Of a stretch of DNA of 16,488 bases, positions 5,866-14,372 are shown piece after piece. Source of the DNA: Rickettsiales bacterium (lineage in GTDB: Bacteria > Pseudomonadota > Alphaproteobacteria > Rickettsiales > Anaplasmataceae); assembly GCA_031284675.1 (NCBI GenBank), contig JAITXQ010000085.1, positions 1 to 16,488 on the forward strand. Reading direction: 5' to 3'. Under the pieces are notes generated by a model that worked only from the letters and a program-made list of their open reading frames with translations, was not told where the DNA came from and did not search any database. Every line of letters starts with the position of its first letter. Position 1 is the stretch's first letter. The translations under genes were made by a program, and so were the position numbers.

Positions 5866-7743
5866 ATGATAGGTATTTCTCAATTACAATTTCCTTCAAG
5901 AGAGTCTAGCAAACTAAAATTTGCTGGTTATTTTGCAACTTTTGTTTCTTTAAGCATTCTAGTTAACCCTGCTAATGTCTTTTTGTCTTTTGCTACCATA
6001 TTCTTTAGATCTGAAATTAAAACTTTTTATATTTACAAAGAAATAAAAATTGCAAAAAAAGAAAAAATAAGCAAAAAAGACTATTGGGAAATATTTTTCA
6101 AGAATAATACGATTAAGATAGCATCTTTTTTCTTACTTTTTGCTTTTATAACATATCTAACTTTCACTACCACTTTCTTGCTTATTTCGTTACTGGGAAC
6201 AATACCACTCACAATGCTGTTGATTTTATTGCAGAGTGAACTCAGGCCAAAAAATTTTAATCCTGTCACATTATTTAAAGATGCCATGAAATTTTTTGTG
6301 GAAGGTATAAAAGAAAACTCACGTGGGCTAGTCAATAGCTTTGATGTTAAGCTTGAACATTTACTGCCCCATCAATTAAATGATGATATCATTAAAAATA
6401 TTGATAAATTAAAAGATGAGTATGGTGAACAAGTACCTGAAGACGTAATCAAAAATGATGAATATACTCAATTCATTAAATATATAAATGATTCATATGA
6501 GCTTAGTGATGAAGATAAAGGAAGGGTGATCGAATTTTTTGGAGATTTTTGCAAAGATGATCAAAAGCATAGCTCTGGCTTCACAGGCGGACAAATTTTA
6601 CTTCTAACTCTTAGAGCCTGCAATGATGGAAACAGAGAAGCGATAAAAAATAAAAAAGATGCGTTAATTACAAATTTGCTTGATAGCCAAACCTTCTCTA
6701 GAAAAGAGCGAATCCCTAACACCTGCTTTACCGGTATTGTCTACAGAATGTTAAGTACATTAGAAGGTCTTCATCCTGATCCAGAAATTAAATTCGTGCC
6801 TCCCAGACAAATATTACTCTCAGAAGCAGAAAGTGAAGCACGTAAGTTCATGTTAGACAGGTTAAAAAACAAGAAAAACAATAAAGAAATTTTTAAGGCT
6901 TGGTATAACGTTCAAAATGGTTATGAAGACGATAAAAGTCAAAAGGTAGTTGATGATTTCATTGAAGAAGCAAGAATACCATTAATGAGAAAATTGCTTG
7001 GTTTTATTTCAGGTTATACCGAACAAGCCGTGCTATCATTGATAAAAGATATTAGTTCTACAAAATTGAATAAATTAGGATGTTCTGAACTGGGTCAGCA
7101 CATGAAAGGTAAACTGAAGAAACATGGTTTAGATCATCAAGAAAGTTTACTTGAAAGCATTGAAGAAAAAGTATTCTTAGAGTTATTAAATCGAGATCTA
7201 CTCAAGACAGATTTTTCTCTAAAGGATTCATCTCTGGATGAAGCTCAAAGAATAGCTGATAAGATAGTAGAGAAAGAAGTGAAGGAATTTAAATTAAGAG
7301 CTGAGAAAACTATTGAGGGTCAAGTGGTTGGAATGTTAGATAAGTTAAAGATGCTGCAACAAAGTAAAAGATGCTATAGAGTATATGAAGAACTCAGTCG
7401 AAACAATGAAAATGACAAGGAAAAAATAAAGAAAATTTTACAGGAAAAATTAGCAATACCAGAAGCAGTAATGGATGAAATGTTAAAAAAAGAAGCTTCA
7501 TGCAAACTAGAGCTAGAAATTGAAGACGTTTATAATCAGGATAAAAACAATATAACCATGCTTTATAAAAAAATAAAAAAAGCAAAGCAAGGGTCTATTG
7601 AGAGTGAGCTGCTAATAACTCAAGAAATAGACAGTGTAGTAAAAGAAAAAATTACAGACTTAAACAAAGAGGACAAAACAATGCCATCAAGCAATTTGTC
7701 TCGTAGCTTAAGTGTCAATAATTTGGCAGCACGTCATCTATAA
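5866..7743 (+). CDS. Hypothetical membrane-anchored protein, 625 residues
   Basis: I do not recognise the family. The ATG at 5866 has AAGG 6 bases upstream. The N-terminus carries hydrophobic stretches at about residues 19-47 and 83-122, the second long enough for two passes, with a Lys-rich loop between them (KIAKKEKISKK). The remaining 500 residues are very polar, Lys/Glu-rich and predicted helical, with coiled-coil character around 420-600. The C-terminus is Ser/Asn-rich (SSNLSRSLSVNNLA). The shape is a membrane-anchored protein with a large soluble domain. I see no enzyme motif, Cys pairs or ankyrin repeats. Uninterrupted length and codon use like its neighbours argue that it is real and under selection. 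Its stop codon overlaps the end of convergent plsY by 10 bases. It may be a genus-restricted surface, divisome or effector-type protein, but nothing in the sequence decides this. Confidence 0.75.
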   Translation: MIGISQLQFPSRESSKLKFAGYFATFVSLSILVNPANVFLSFATIFFRSEIKTFYIYKEIKIAKKEKISKKDYWEIFFKNNTIKIASFFLLFAFITYLTFTTTFLLISLLGTIPLTMLLILLQSELRPKNFNPVTLFKDAMKFFVEGIKENSRGLVNSFDVKLEHLLPHQLNDDIIKNIDKLKDEYGEQVPEDVIKNDEYTQFIKYINDSYELSDEDKGRVIEFFGDFCKDDQKHSSGFTGGQILLLTLRACNDGNREAIKNKKDALITNLLDSQTFSRKERIPNTCFTGIVYRMLSTLEGLHPDPEIKFVPPRQILLSEAESEARKFMLDRLKNKKNNKEIFKAWYNVQNGYEDDKSQKVVDDFIEEARIPLMRKLLGFISGYTEQAVLSLIKDISSTKLNKLGCSELGQHMKGKLKKHGLDHQESLLESIEEKVFLELLNRDLLKTDFSLKDSSLDEAQRIADKIVEKEVKEFKLRAEKTIEGQVVGMLDKLKMLQQSKRCYRVYEELSRNNENDKEKIKKILQEKLAIPEAVMDEMLKKEASCKLELEIEDVYNQDKNNITMLYKKIKKAKQGSIESELLITQEIDSVVKEKITDLNKEDKTMPSSNLSRSLSVNNLAARHL

Positions 7744-8309
7744 AATTTATGTTCTTTGCCTTGCAGAAGATTTGCAATATTTTTATGGTGCTTTAAGAAA
7801 ATTAATATTGTTACAATTAATAGTGTTAAAAATAAGTTTTTTTGAAAAAAGAAAGATGCTAATACAGCTGCTGTAGTAGAAGTCAAAGAAGCAAGAGAAG
7901 AGTATCTAAAAATGAAAAATACTGTGGTCCAAGTTATTATGAACACTAAAGTAATATAAGCGTTAAGTGCTATCAAAATTCCCAAAGTTGTTGCCACTCC
8001 CTTTCCTCCAATGAATTTCAGCCAAATAGGAAACATATGCCCTAAAACTGCTAAAATAGCAGATATATATATGCAAAGATTGTCATCGAAAAATTGTTGT
8101 GCTATGTAAACTGCAATAAATCCCTTAAAGGAATCCAGAAGTAATGCCAGAGCAGCAAGACATTTATTCCCTGTCCTTGCAACATTTGTAGCACCGATAT
8201 TACCTGAACCTACTTCTCTTAAATTTATTCCTTTTATTCTTGTAATAATTAAACTAAATGGTATTGAACCTAATACGTAGGATAATATAAGAACTATATA
8301 CTTCTCCAT
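7734..8309 (-). CDS. plsY: Acyl-phosphate:glycerol-3-phosphate acyltransferase
   Basis: PlsY moves the acyl group from acyl-phosphate (made by PlsX) to glycerol-3-phosphate, giving lysophosphatidic acid, the first step of membrane phospholipid synthesis. The protein is 191 residues, mostly hydrophobic, with the family motifs in order: GSIPFSLII (14-22), GSGNIGATNVAR (34-45), DSFKG (59-63) and GHMFPIW...GGKGVATTLG (90-110). These are the loops that form the acyl-phosphate and G3P sites. A GTG at 8318 is in frame, but the ATG at 8309 fits the family start. Its stop lies inside the convergent 625-residue ORF. Just upstream is a short coding scrap whose TAA overlaps the ATG (TAATG). Confidence 0.92.
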   Translation of the reverse strand: MEKYIVLILSYVLGSIPFSLIITRIKGINLREVGSGNIGATNVARTGNKCLAALALLLDSFKGFIAVYIAQQFFDDNLCIYISAILAVLGHMFPIWLKFIGGKGVATTLGILIALNAYITLVFIITWTTVFFIFRYSSLASLTSTTAAVLASFFFQKNLFLTLLIVTILIFLKHHKNIANLLQGKEHKFYR

Positions 8310-8371
8310 TATATCCACGCTTTTAGTTTCACTCCAGCACGTGATGTATAACTGTGCGAATGTTCATTTTT
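8309..8371 (-). other. TlyA-like coding scrap ending on the plsY start
   Basis: A minus-strand frame reads KNEHSHSYTSRAGVKLKAWI and then TAA, whose last A is the A of the plsY ATG. The phrase YTSRAGVKLKA resembles the conserved YVSRAGLKLEAAL segment that follows the S4 domain in TlyA-type rRNA methyltransferases. Further upstream the frame runs into the palindromic repeat. If real, it is a small leftover of a gene cut off by rearrangement. The match is only about a dozen residues, so chance is possible. Confidence 0.25.
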
Positions 8372-8393
8372 GAAAGTAAGGTGTACGGCAAAT

Positions 8394-8506
8394 GGTGTCA
8401 TTCCAGTACTTGACACTGGAATCCAGTTCTTATTGTACAACCATCTAGCATATTCATTTGAAATTAAGTTTTCTGGATCCCAGTGTCTGGACACTGGGAT
8501 GACACC
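8394..8506. repeat. Wolbachia-type palindromic element
   Basis: The left arm (8394-8426, GGTGTCATTCCAGT...ACACTGGAATCCAG) and the right arm (8473-8506, CTGGATCCCAGTGTC...GGGATGACACC) are near-perfect reverse complements separated by 46 bases. Each arm is itself a dyad (CCAGTACTTGACACTGG and CCCAGTGTCTGGACACTGGG). The GTCATNCCAGTGTC word is typical of short palindromic repeats spread through Wolbachia genomes. It fills most of the 8310-8561 gap and may end transcription from the symporter operon. An open frame crosses it on each strand because the element lacks stops in those frames. Confidence 0.75.
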
Positions 8507-8561
8507 AAAGATTAGCATCTTCATCTATTTTTTTTGTTTAACTGACACTTGCACCAAGAAC

Positions 8562-10025
8562 CTAATTGATTTTGTTATTCCTCAGCCTTTTTAGATAGCA
8601 CTGAACCTCATCATTAATCTGATTGCTAAACAGTATAAGCGCTGTCATGTTGATAAGAGCTAAACAAGAAAATAAAGTTCCACCTATATTGGCAATAGTC
8701 ATGATATCTCTAGACAAACCAGAAAAAAATGCCACAATCACTACCGCTATACGATATATTACAACACTTCTGGCACCAAATAGGTATAACCACCCCATTT
8801 CACAGCAATATACAAATGAAATCACTGAAGAAAATGCAAATAAAGGTGCAGCAATTGTTAAAAGTATAGGAAACCATGGAGAAACAGTCTCAAATGCCTT
8901 TTGAGTAATTAATATCCCTTCACCAACACTAGTTTGATACGCACCTGTTATCACTATTGTTATTCCTGTTAAACAGCAAATTAACATTGTGTCAAAGCAC
9001 GGTTCTATCATAGCAACAAGGCCAGTTCTTACTGGTTCTTTATCTTTAGTTACTGCATGAGTAATTGAAGCAGAACCAACACCTGCTTCACTGGCAAAGA
9101 TTGCTCTTTGAATTCCAGCAACAAATGCCCCTACCATTCCTCCACCGACAGCATTGAAATCTATCATACTGGAAAATAATATTTTCAATGTATAACTGAG
9201 GTTGTGAATATTAAATGCAATGATAATAATGCAACTAAAAATATATATGAGTGACATAATAGGTACTAATGCAGAAGATACTCTCGCTATCCTTTTAATT
9301 CCACCAATAATTACTAAACCAAGCAGTGCAGAGATTATAGAAGAAAGAAACCAAGGATGATTGTCCACCCAATCTGAATGACCGGATAATATGAAAACCA
9401 TTTGGTTGGTTTGAAACGCTACACTTCCACCAAGACCTGATAATACAAAAAATACTGCATATATCGCAGCAAGAACAATACCAAGTTTTTTAAAGCCAAA
9501 CTCTTCTAAACCATTCCTTATATACTGAAAGGGACCACTAAATAACTGCTCCTGACCTTCTGTTCTATGTCTAAATGCTAAAGTCACTTCAGCAAATTTT
9601 GCTGACATACCAAAAAAACCTGTGATCATCATCCAAGGCACCGCTCCTGGTCCCCCCATTGAAATTGCAATTGCAACACCAGCAACAGTTCCAAGGCCTA
9701 CCGTACTTGAAAGTGCAGTTACAAATGCTTGAAAATGCGTAATGTGACCATCGTGATGATCTGTGTCATATTTTCCACATAAAATAGCGAACGCATGCTT
9801 AAACATTCTTATGTTGAGAAATTTAAAACGTAATGTCAGGAACACATAACCAAAAGCTAGCAGAAGGATTATAAATGGCACGTAAAAGATCTTGAAAAAC
9901 AGTACTTCATTCATAAAGTTATTTGTCCCATTTAACAAAGCGTCATAACTTTCGTAAAAACTGGAACCGTATGCATCATTAAATAATAGGCAAAATAATG
10001 CCATACAAATTAATCTATAAAACAT
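8562..10025 (-). CDS. Sodium:alanine (AGCS family) symporter, copy 2
   Basis: AGCS transporters bring alanine, glycine or glutamine into the cell with sodium. The protein is 487 residues with about 10-11 membrane helices. Family segments include TVGLGTVAGVAIAISMGGPG (108-127), PWMMITGFFGMSAKFAEVTL (130-149) and, later, FASEAGVGSASITHAV. The N-terminus has an extra hydrophobic stretch ending DAYGSS that looks like a signal sequence and is missing in the neighbouring paralogue. The ATG at 10025 is chosen because AAAGGTG lies 6-7 bases before it; an in-frame GTG at 10034 overlaps the upstream gene. The stop codon of the upstream agcS is only 2 bases away and its last codons supply the ribosome site, so translation is probably coupled. 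Exact substrate is unknown. Confidence 0.9.
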   Translation of the reverse strand: MFYRLICMALFCLLFNDAYGSSFYESYDALLNGTNNFMNEVLFFKIFYVPFIILLLAFGYVFLTLRFKFLNIRMFKHAFAILCGKYDTDHHDGHITHFQAFVTALSSTVGLGTVAGVAIAISMGGPGAVPWMMITGFFGMSAKFAEVTLAFRHRTEGQEQLFSGPFQYIRNGLEEFGFKKLGIVLAAIYAVFFVLSGLGGSVAFQTNQMVFILSGHSDWVDNHPWFLSSIISALLGLVIIGGIKRIARVSSALVPIMSLIYIFSCIIIIAFNIHNLSYTLKILFSSMIDFNAVGGGMVGAFVAGIQRAIFASEAGVGSASITHAVTKDKEPVRTGLVAMIEPCFDTMLICCLTGITIVITGAYQTSVGEGILITQKAFETVSPWFPILLTIAAPLFAFSSVISFVYCCEMGWLYLFGARSVVIYRIAVVIVAFFSGLSRDIMTIANIGGTLFSCLALINMTALILFSNQINDEVQCYLKRLRNNKIN

Positions 10026-10027
10026 GT

Positions 10028-11371
10028 TTAACACCTTTTAGAATTGTAATAAGAATCTATTGTATTTAGGACTTCTTTTCTCAGTAAATATATCGCAACA
10101 GCATTTGGAATCATAAGACACATAAATAAACTGTCACCTAGATAAGATATAAATTCTATATTTTTTGACATACAACTGATATATACTGAAATCACTATAA
10201 GAATTTGGAATAATATTAGTATTTTTTTATTACCAAATAAGTACAGCAAAGCAACTTCGCAGTAGTAACAATAAGCTATTATTGTGGAAAATGCAAAGGA
10301 AAACATTATTAGCGGAAAAACCGACTTGCTGAACAAAGGCAAAGCTGTTGAAAAAACCGCGCTAATTAATGTAATATCGCCCACGTTGTTAATGTTATGC
10401 ATACCGGTGATTATTATCACAATACCAGTTAAAAATGAGATTAATATTGTATCTATAAATGGCGCAATCATTGCAACACACCCAACTTTGATTGGATCTA
10501 CTTCTTTCACGACGGAATGTGCTATAGCCGCTGTTCCAGTACCTGCTTCGTTAGCAAACACTGATCTTCTCACCCCTGCTATTAATCCGCTCAATACCCC
10601 GCCTCCTATAGCTGATTTGTTAAAGATATCTTGGAATATTATGGATAAAGCATTCAGCAAATTACTTCCGTTCACACAAATTAAATATACACACATACCT
10701 ATATATAGCGTTATCATAATTGGTGCTAAGCTTGTTGCTACAAAAGCAATGCGCTTTATTCCTCCTAGTATTACAATTAAGACAAGTAGAGATATAATAA
10801 TAGATACGTTATATTCAAATAGGTTATTTGACAGCGCTGCTATCTGATTCGCTTGAAATGGTATGCCGCCAAAGATCATTGCGATAATCAGCATAATCGC
10901 ATAAGTGAATGCAAGAAATCTGCCAGTTTTTGCAAATCCAATCTTTGCAAGCCCGTACTTCATGTAATAAAAAGCCCCGCCAGTTATATTTTCAGAGCGA
11001 TAAGTAAATGCAAGCACCACCTCAACAAACTTTATCGACATACCAAGTATTCCGGTAATTATCATCCAAAAAATTGCACTTGGGCCCCCTATTGTCACAG
11101 CAATTGCAACCCCTGATATTGTTCCAAGACCAACTGTTCCTGAAATTACTGTCGCAAACGCTTGAATATGAGTAATTATGCCATTGTTATTGCCGTTACA
11201 CTTTAGATTGAATAGCGTTTGTATTCCATATTTGAACAATCTGATGTTGATAAATTTAAATCTAACTGTACAAAAAATCCCAGTCGCAATTACCCAAATA
11301 ATTATAAACGGAATGTTGAATATCTTTATATATAGCAATGAGTTTAATAGTTCACTTACCTTTGCAATCAT
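10028..11371 (-). CDS. Sodium:alanine (AGCS family) symporter, copy 1
   Basis: This is a second AGCS transporter of 447 residues, a paralogue of the gene that follows it. It shares GTVGLGTISGVAIAVTIGGP (78-97), WMIITGILGMSIKFVEVVLA (102-121) and FANEAGTGTAAIAHSV. The start at 11371 has GGAG 6 bases upstream; an ATG at 11383 in the same frame is possible but has a poorer site. The two copies differ throughout (for example FANEAGTGTAAIAHSV against FASEAGVGSASITHAV), so the duplication is old and the substrates may differ. It lies about 40 bases downstream of pssA with no visible terminator, so it is probably in one transcript with psd-pssA. Confidence 0.9.
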   Translation of the reverse strand: MIAKVSELLNSLLYIKIFNIPFIIIWVIATGIFCTVRFKFINIRLFKYGIQTLFNLKCNGNNNGIITHIQAFATVISGTVGLGTISGVAIAVTIGGPSAIFWMIITGILGMSIKFVEVVLAFTYRSENITGGAFYYMKYGLAKIGFAKTGRFLAFTYAIMLIIAMIFGGIPFQANQIAALSNNLFEYNVSIIISLLVLIVILGGIKRIAFVATSLAPIMITLYIGMCVYLICVNGSNLLNALSIIFQDIFNKSAIGGGVLSGLIAGVRRSVFANEAGTGTAAIAHSVVKEVDPIKVGCVAMIAPFIDTILISFLTGIVIIITGMHNINNVGDITLISAVFSTALPLFSKSVFPLIMFSFAFSTIIAYCYYCEVALLYLFGNKKILILFQILIVISVYISCMSKNIEFISYLGDSLFMCLMIPNAVAIYLLRKEVLNTIDSYYNSKRC

Positions 11372-11410
11372 GCTGCTCTCCATTCTTTATTAAAATTTGG
11401 TTTTATGTAG

Positions 11411-12181
11411 CTAACGAGTCTTATATGTAAAATATATATAAAACCCGACGCTTATTGGAATAGTAAGTATGTACACTACACCTAAAATTGGTAGTGTTAT
11501 CCAGGGTTTGCTTATAAAAAATATGATCAATATTCCAAAAAATGATACAAATATATAGGATAGGCTTTTGGGAATATAAATATATTTTGCAGAGAAAGTT
11601 GGAATATGACTTATTGAAAAAAATGAAATAATCAGAAAGTAACAAGCCGTATTCCTTATGTTAAAAAATTGTTCTATAAGGAGTAGATATTCACTTTCAT
11701 GAGATTGAAAGGTAATAATTATTGGCAACAAAGAAAGTAAAGCACATACCGGTGCTGGAACGCCAGAAAAGAAAAATTTTTCCCAGTATAATTGTTCTGA
11801 ATGTAGCAAAACGTTAAATCTTGCAAGTCTTATTGACATGCAGATTACGTATATCATCACTAAGATCCAACCTATAACTTTAATTTCGTTTAACTTCCAA
11901 AAATACAAAAGAAATGCAGGTGCTGCACCAAAATTGAGAAAGTCTGCAAAAGAATCAAGCTGGGCTCCAAAATCACTAGTTGATTTTAGGATTCTGGCTA
12001 TTCTACCATCCATTCCATCTATAATTGCTGCAATGATGACAAAAATTACTGAGAATTCCCATTGTTCATTAAATGTAAATTTAAGTGAAGTGAGACCAGA
12101 ACATAAACCCAATAAAGTTATAAAGTTTGGGAATAACTTAGTAATAGGCAAAAACCTACTGTTACTGCCATCGTTGTTCAT
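11411..12181 (-). CDS. pssA: CDP-diacylglycerol--serine O-phosphatidyltransferase
   Basis: PssA joins CDP-diacylglycerol and L-serine to give phosphatidylserine. The protein is 256 residues with about 6-8 membrane helices. The CDP-alcohol phosphotransferase motif is complete: D58-G59, A62-R63, G72, D76 and D80, within [20 protein letters not shown]. The final Asp is the expected catalytic base, and the other Asp residues bind metal. The start ATG overlaps the psd stop as ATGA, so translation of the two is coupled. Psd uses the product of PssA, so the pair makes phosphatidylethanolamine. Confidence 0.95.
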   Translation of the reverse strand: MNNDGSNSRFLPITKLFPNFITLLGLCSGLTSLKFTFNEQWEFSVIFVIIAAIIDGMDGRIARILKSTSDFGAQLDSFADFLNFGAAPAFLLYFWKLNEIKVIGWILVMIYVICMSIRLARFNVLLHSEQLYWEKFFFSGVPAPVCALLSLLPIIITFQSHESEYLLLIEQFFNIRNTACYFLIISFFSISHIPTFSAKYIYIPKSLSYIFVSFFGILIIFFISKPWITLPILGVVYILTIPISVGFYIYFTYKTR

Positions 12182-12870
12182 ATAACATCAAAAGTAAGCT
12201 TCTCTTGAACACCTTCCTTACTTAAGCTTGCTATAATTGTTTCACCACCAACAACAGTTTGCCCTTCTGAGACTCTTACTTCTATATCAGCAGGAACGTA
12301 AACATTCACTCTACTGCCAAATCTTATAATTCCAAATCTTTCACCTGCTTTTACGTTCTGAGATACCCCTAAATTACAAACGATACGACGCGCAATTAAT
12401 CCAGCTATTTGCTCTACGATAATTTCTTTTCCCTTTTGATATTCGATCACAATGACCTGCTTTTCATTTTCATTACTAGACCTATTGCTCATTGCAGATA
12501 CAAACTTTCCTTTTTTGTAGTTCATCTCTTTTATTGTACCAGATATTGGTATGCGATTCACATGCACGTTCAAAACACTTAAAAATATGCTAACAAGTGT
12601 GAATTTCTTCCCTTCTTCGCCTTCCACTGATGGGGGATAGCTTACCTCTTCAATTTTTGAAATCACACCATCAGCAGGACTTAGTATAAGATCCTTATTG
12701 TTTGGCACAGCTCTTGTTGGATCACGAAAGAAATAAGTACACAATAATGTTGGAAACAAGCACGTAACACCAAACCCCCAAGATATAGAGAATGCTACAC
12801 ACGTTACTATAAAGGAAACGACTATAAATAAATAACCTTCCTTGTTTATATTAGGTAAACTAAAACACAT
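12178..12870 (-). CDS. psd: Phosphatidylserine decarboxylase proenzyme
   Basis: Psd decarboxylates phosphatidylserine to phosphatidylethanolamine using a pyruvoyl group formed by self-cleavage. The protein is 230 residues and belongs to the short bacterial type. It has an N-terminal membrane segment (about 12-46), then FRDPTR (48-53), SPADG (64-68), [13 protein letters not shown] (96-108), GLIARRIVC (157-165) and the cleavage site FGSR (184-187), where Ser186 should become the pyruvoyl group. No strong ribosome site precedes the ATG at 12870. The 12871-13046 gap holds an imperfect dyad (TTAACAATAACC / TGTTATTAA, about 12878-12898), which could be a regulatory site but is not one I recognise. 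Confidence 0.94.
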   Translation of the reverse strand: MCFSLPNINKEGYLFIVVSFIVTCVAFSISWGFGVTCLFPTLLCTYFFRDPTRAVPNNKDLILSPADGVISKIEEVSYPPSVEGEEGKKFTLVSIFLSVLNVHVNRIPISGTIKEMNYKKGKFVSAMSNRSSNENEKQVIVIEYQKGKEIIVEQIAGLIARRIVCNLGVSQNVKAGERFGIIRFGSRVNVYVPADIEVRVSEGQTVVGGETIIASLSKEGVQEKLTFDVI

Positions 12871-13046
12871 AATCTTATTAACAATAACCTGTTATTAACA
12901 ACTTATCATCTATCACTTCTCATGAAAAGCTTTTTTTAAGAGAATTTGTACTGCTTTAATAAAATCCTTTTGGAATTGTTATATAAGATGTCATGTTAGC
13001 ACACATAGTATTACCGTCATACTGTAACAACCCACCCAACACAAAA

Positions 13047-13068
13047 TCTAATCTCAGTCTAGATTAGA
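13047..13068 (-). terminator. Hairpin at the end of recA
   Basis: TCTAATCT (13047-13054) and AGATTAGA (13061-13068) form a perfect 8-bp stem around a 6-base loop, overlapping the recA stop codon. On the minus strand it is followed by TTTTGTGTT. The stem is AT-rich, so it is a modest intrinsic terminator candidate. Confidence 0.45.
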
Positions 13069-14131
13069 ACACCGATTCTTCTAAAAGCTGCTCGCTATCT
13101 TCGTCTATTGTGATAGAATTATCATGATTTCTGAGTAAATCTCTGATTTTCGTTTCTATTTTATTTGCAACTTCTTTGTTTGTTTTAAAGTAATTTTTTA
13201 CATTCTCTCTTCCTTGTCCAAGACGTGTGTTGTTATATGAATAATAAGCGCCTGCTTTTTCAAGCACACCAAGCTTTGTTCCCATATCTATTATTTCTCC
13301 GAGTTTTGATATACCCTCATTATACATTATATCAAATTTCGCTTCTCTAAATGGAGGAGCAACTTTATTTTTCACAACTTTAACTCTTGTTTCATTGCCT
13401 GTGATATTTTCTTTATCTTTTATTGCACCAATTCTTCTTATATTAAGCCTTATAGAAGTATAGAATTTTAACGCATTGCCACCTGTGGTAGTTTCAGGAT
13501 TCTCATACACTACTCCTATCTTCATACGAATTTGATTAATAAATATTAATATACAGTTCGCTTTTGAAACGGCAGAGGTTAGCTTTCGTAGCCCATGACT
13601 TAGAAGCCTTGCTTGCAGCCCCATGTGCTGATCACCCATATCACCTTCAATTTCAGCTCTTGGAGTTAATGCTGCAACAGAGTCAATAACTATCACATCA
13701 ACCGCACCAGAACACACCAAATATTCAACGATGTGCAACGCTTGTTCCCCAGTGTCTGGTTGCGAAATTACTAAATCGTCAGTGCTTACTCCAAGCTTAC
13801 GAGCATATAAAACATCCAATGCATGCTCTGCATCAATGAATACACACGATCCTCCTTTTTTCTGTGCTTCAGCAATTACGTGCAAGGCAAGAGTGGTTTT
13901 ACCAGAACTCTCGGGGCCAAACATTTCTATTATACGTCCTTTTGGCAATCCTCCAACGCCTAGAGCTGAATCAAGCGCAATTTATCCTGTGGATATTGTG
14001 TCTATTTTCTCTACAGGATTTTGCTTCAGCTTCATTATTGCACCTTTACCAAATGCTTTTTCAATTTGGCTTATTGCGTTATCTAGCGCTTTTTGTTTAT
14101 CACTATTTCTTTCTTCTGGTTTGCTTGCCAT
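13064..14131 (-). pseudogene. recA: RecA recombinase with in-frame stop at codon 50
   Basis: RecA forms ATP-dependent filaments on single-stranded DNA for homologous recombination and repair. The frame from ATG at 14131 to TAA at 13064 spans 355 codons, the usual length. It has an N-terminal helix with [10 protein letters not shown] (26-35), Walker A GPESSGKT (72-79), [12 protein letters not shown] as Walker B, and the L1/L2 regions. Codon 50 (13984-13982) is TAA, where relatives have Ser in STGSIALD; TCA to TAA is one base change. No frameshift or other damage is seen, and a good promoter remains, so the lesion looks recent or could be a sequencing error. Restart at TTG 13948 or at the ATG just before Walker A would give about 290 residues that keep the ATPase core but lack the N-terminal helix and strand used for filament contacts. 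Such a product would probably be inactive. Confidence 0.85.
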
Positions 14132-14160
14132 AGATCGTTTATGAATTTGTGTAATTCTCC

Positions 14161-14189
14161 ATGATAACCGAACGCAAATAACTTGCCAA
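14161..14189 (-). promoter_or_regulatory. Sigma70-type promoter of recA
   Basis: On the minus strand TTGGCA (14189-14184), a 17-base spacer and TATCAT (14166-14161) each match consensus at 5 of 6 positions. The transcript would start about 25 bases before the recA ATG. I see no alphaproteobacterial SOS box (GTTC-N7-GTTC). The rest of the 14132-14372 gap is AT-rich and must also hold the truA promoter; TTGATT at 14307-14312 is a possible -35 but has no convincing -10. Confidence 0.6.
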
Positions 14190-14372
14190 GAGTATTTATA
14201 TATTATTTTGATGAAAAAATTAACATTTTATTATAGGGGAATATTAGCTATATAATTTAAAAGATATGACACGCGTTATTTCAAATGCAGATATTTTGTG
14301 ATTCAATTGATTCTGTTAGTAACACACTAAATTATGTTAAGATAGAAAACGACTACTTTAGATAGACCTTCA

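Noticed and set aside
8370..8594. Plus-strand 74-codon ORF and minus-strand 71-codon ORF across the palindrome
   Set aside because: Both exist because the palindromic element has no stops in those frames. Only the short TlyA-like tail on the minus strand merits mention.
10284..11393. Several plus-strand ORFs (up to 187 codons) opposite the AGCS genes
   Set aside because: They are shadows of hydrophobic coding sequence; the minus-strand proteins have full family motifs.
13731..14144. Plus-strand ORFs of 137 and 89 codons opposite the recA 5' region
   Set aside because: They mirror recA coding sequence, show no family features, and the minus strand gives an unmistakable RecA.
14281..14372. 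Promoter for truA
   Set aside because: TTGATT at 14307 has no acceptable -10 at 16-18 bases, so I did not list it as a feature.
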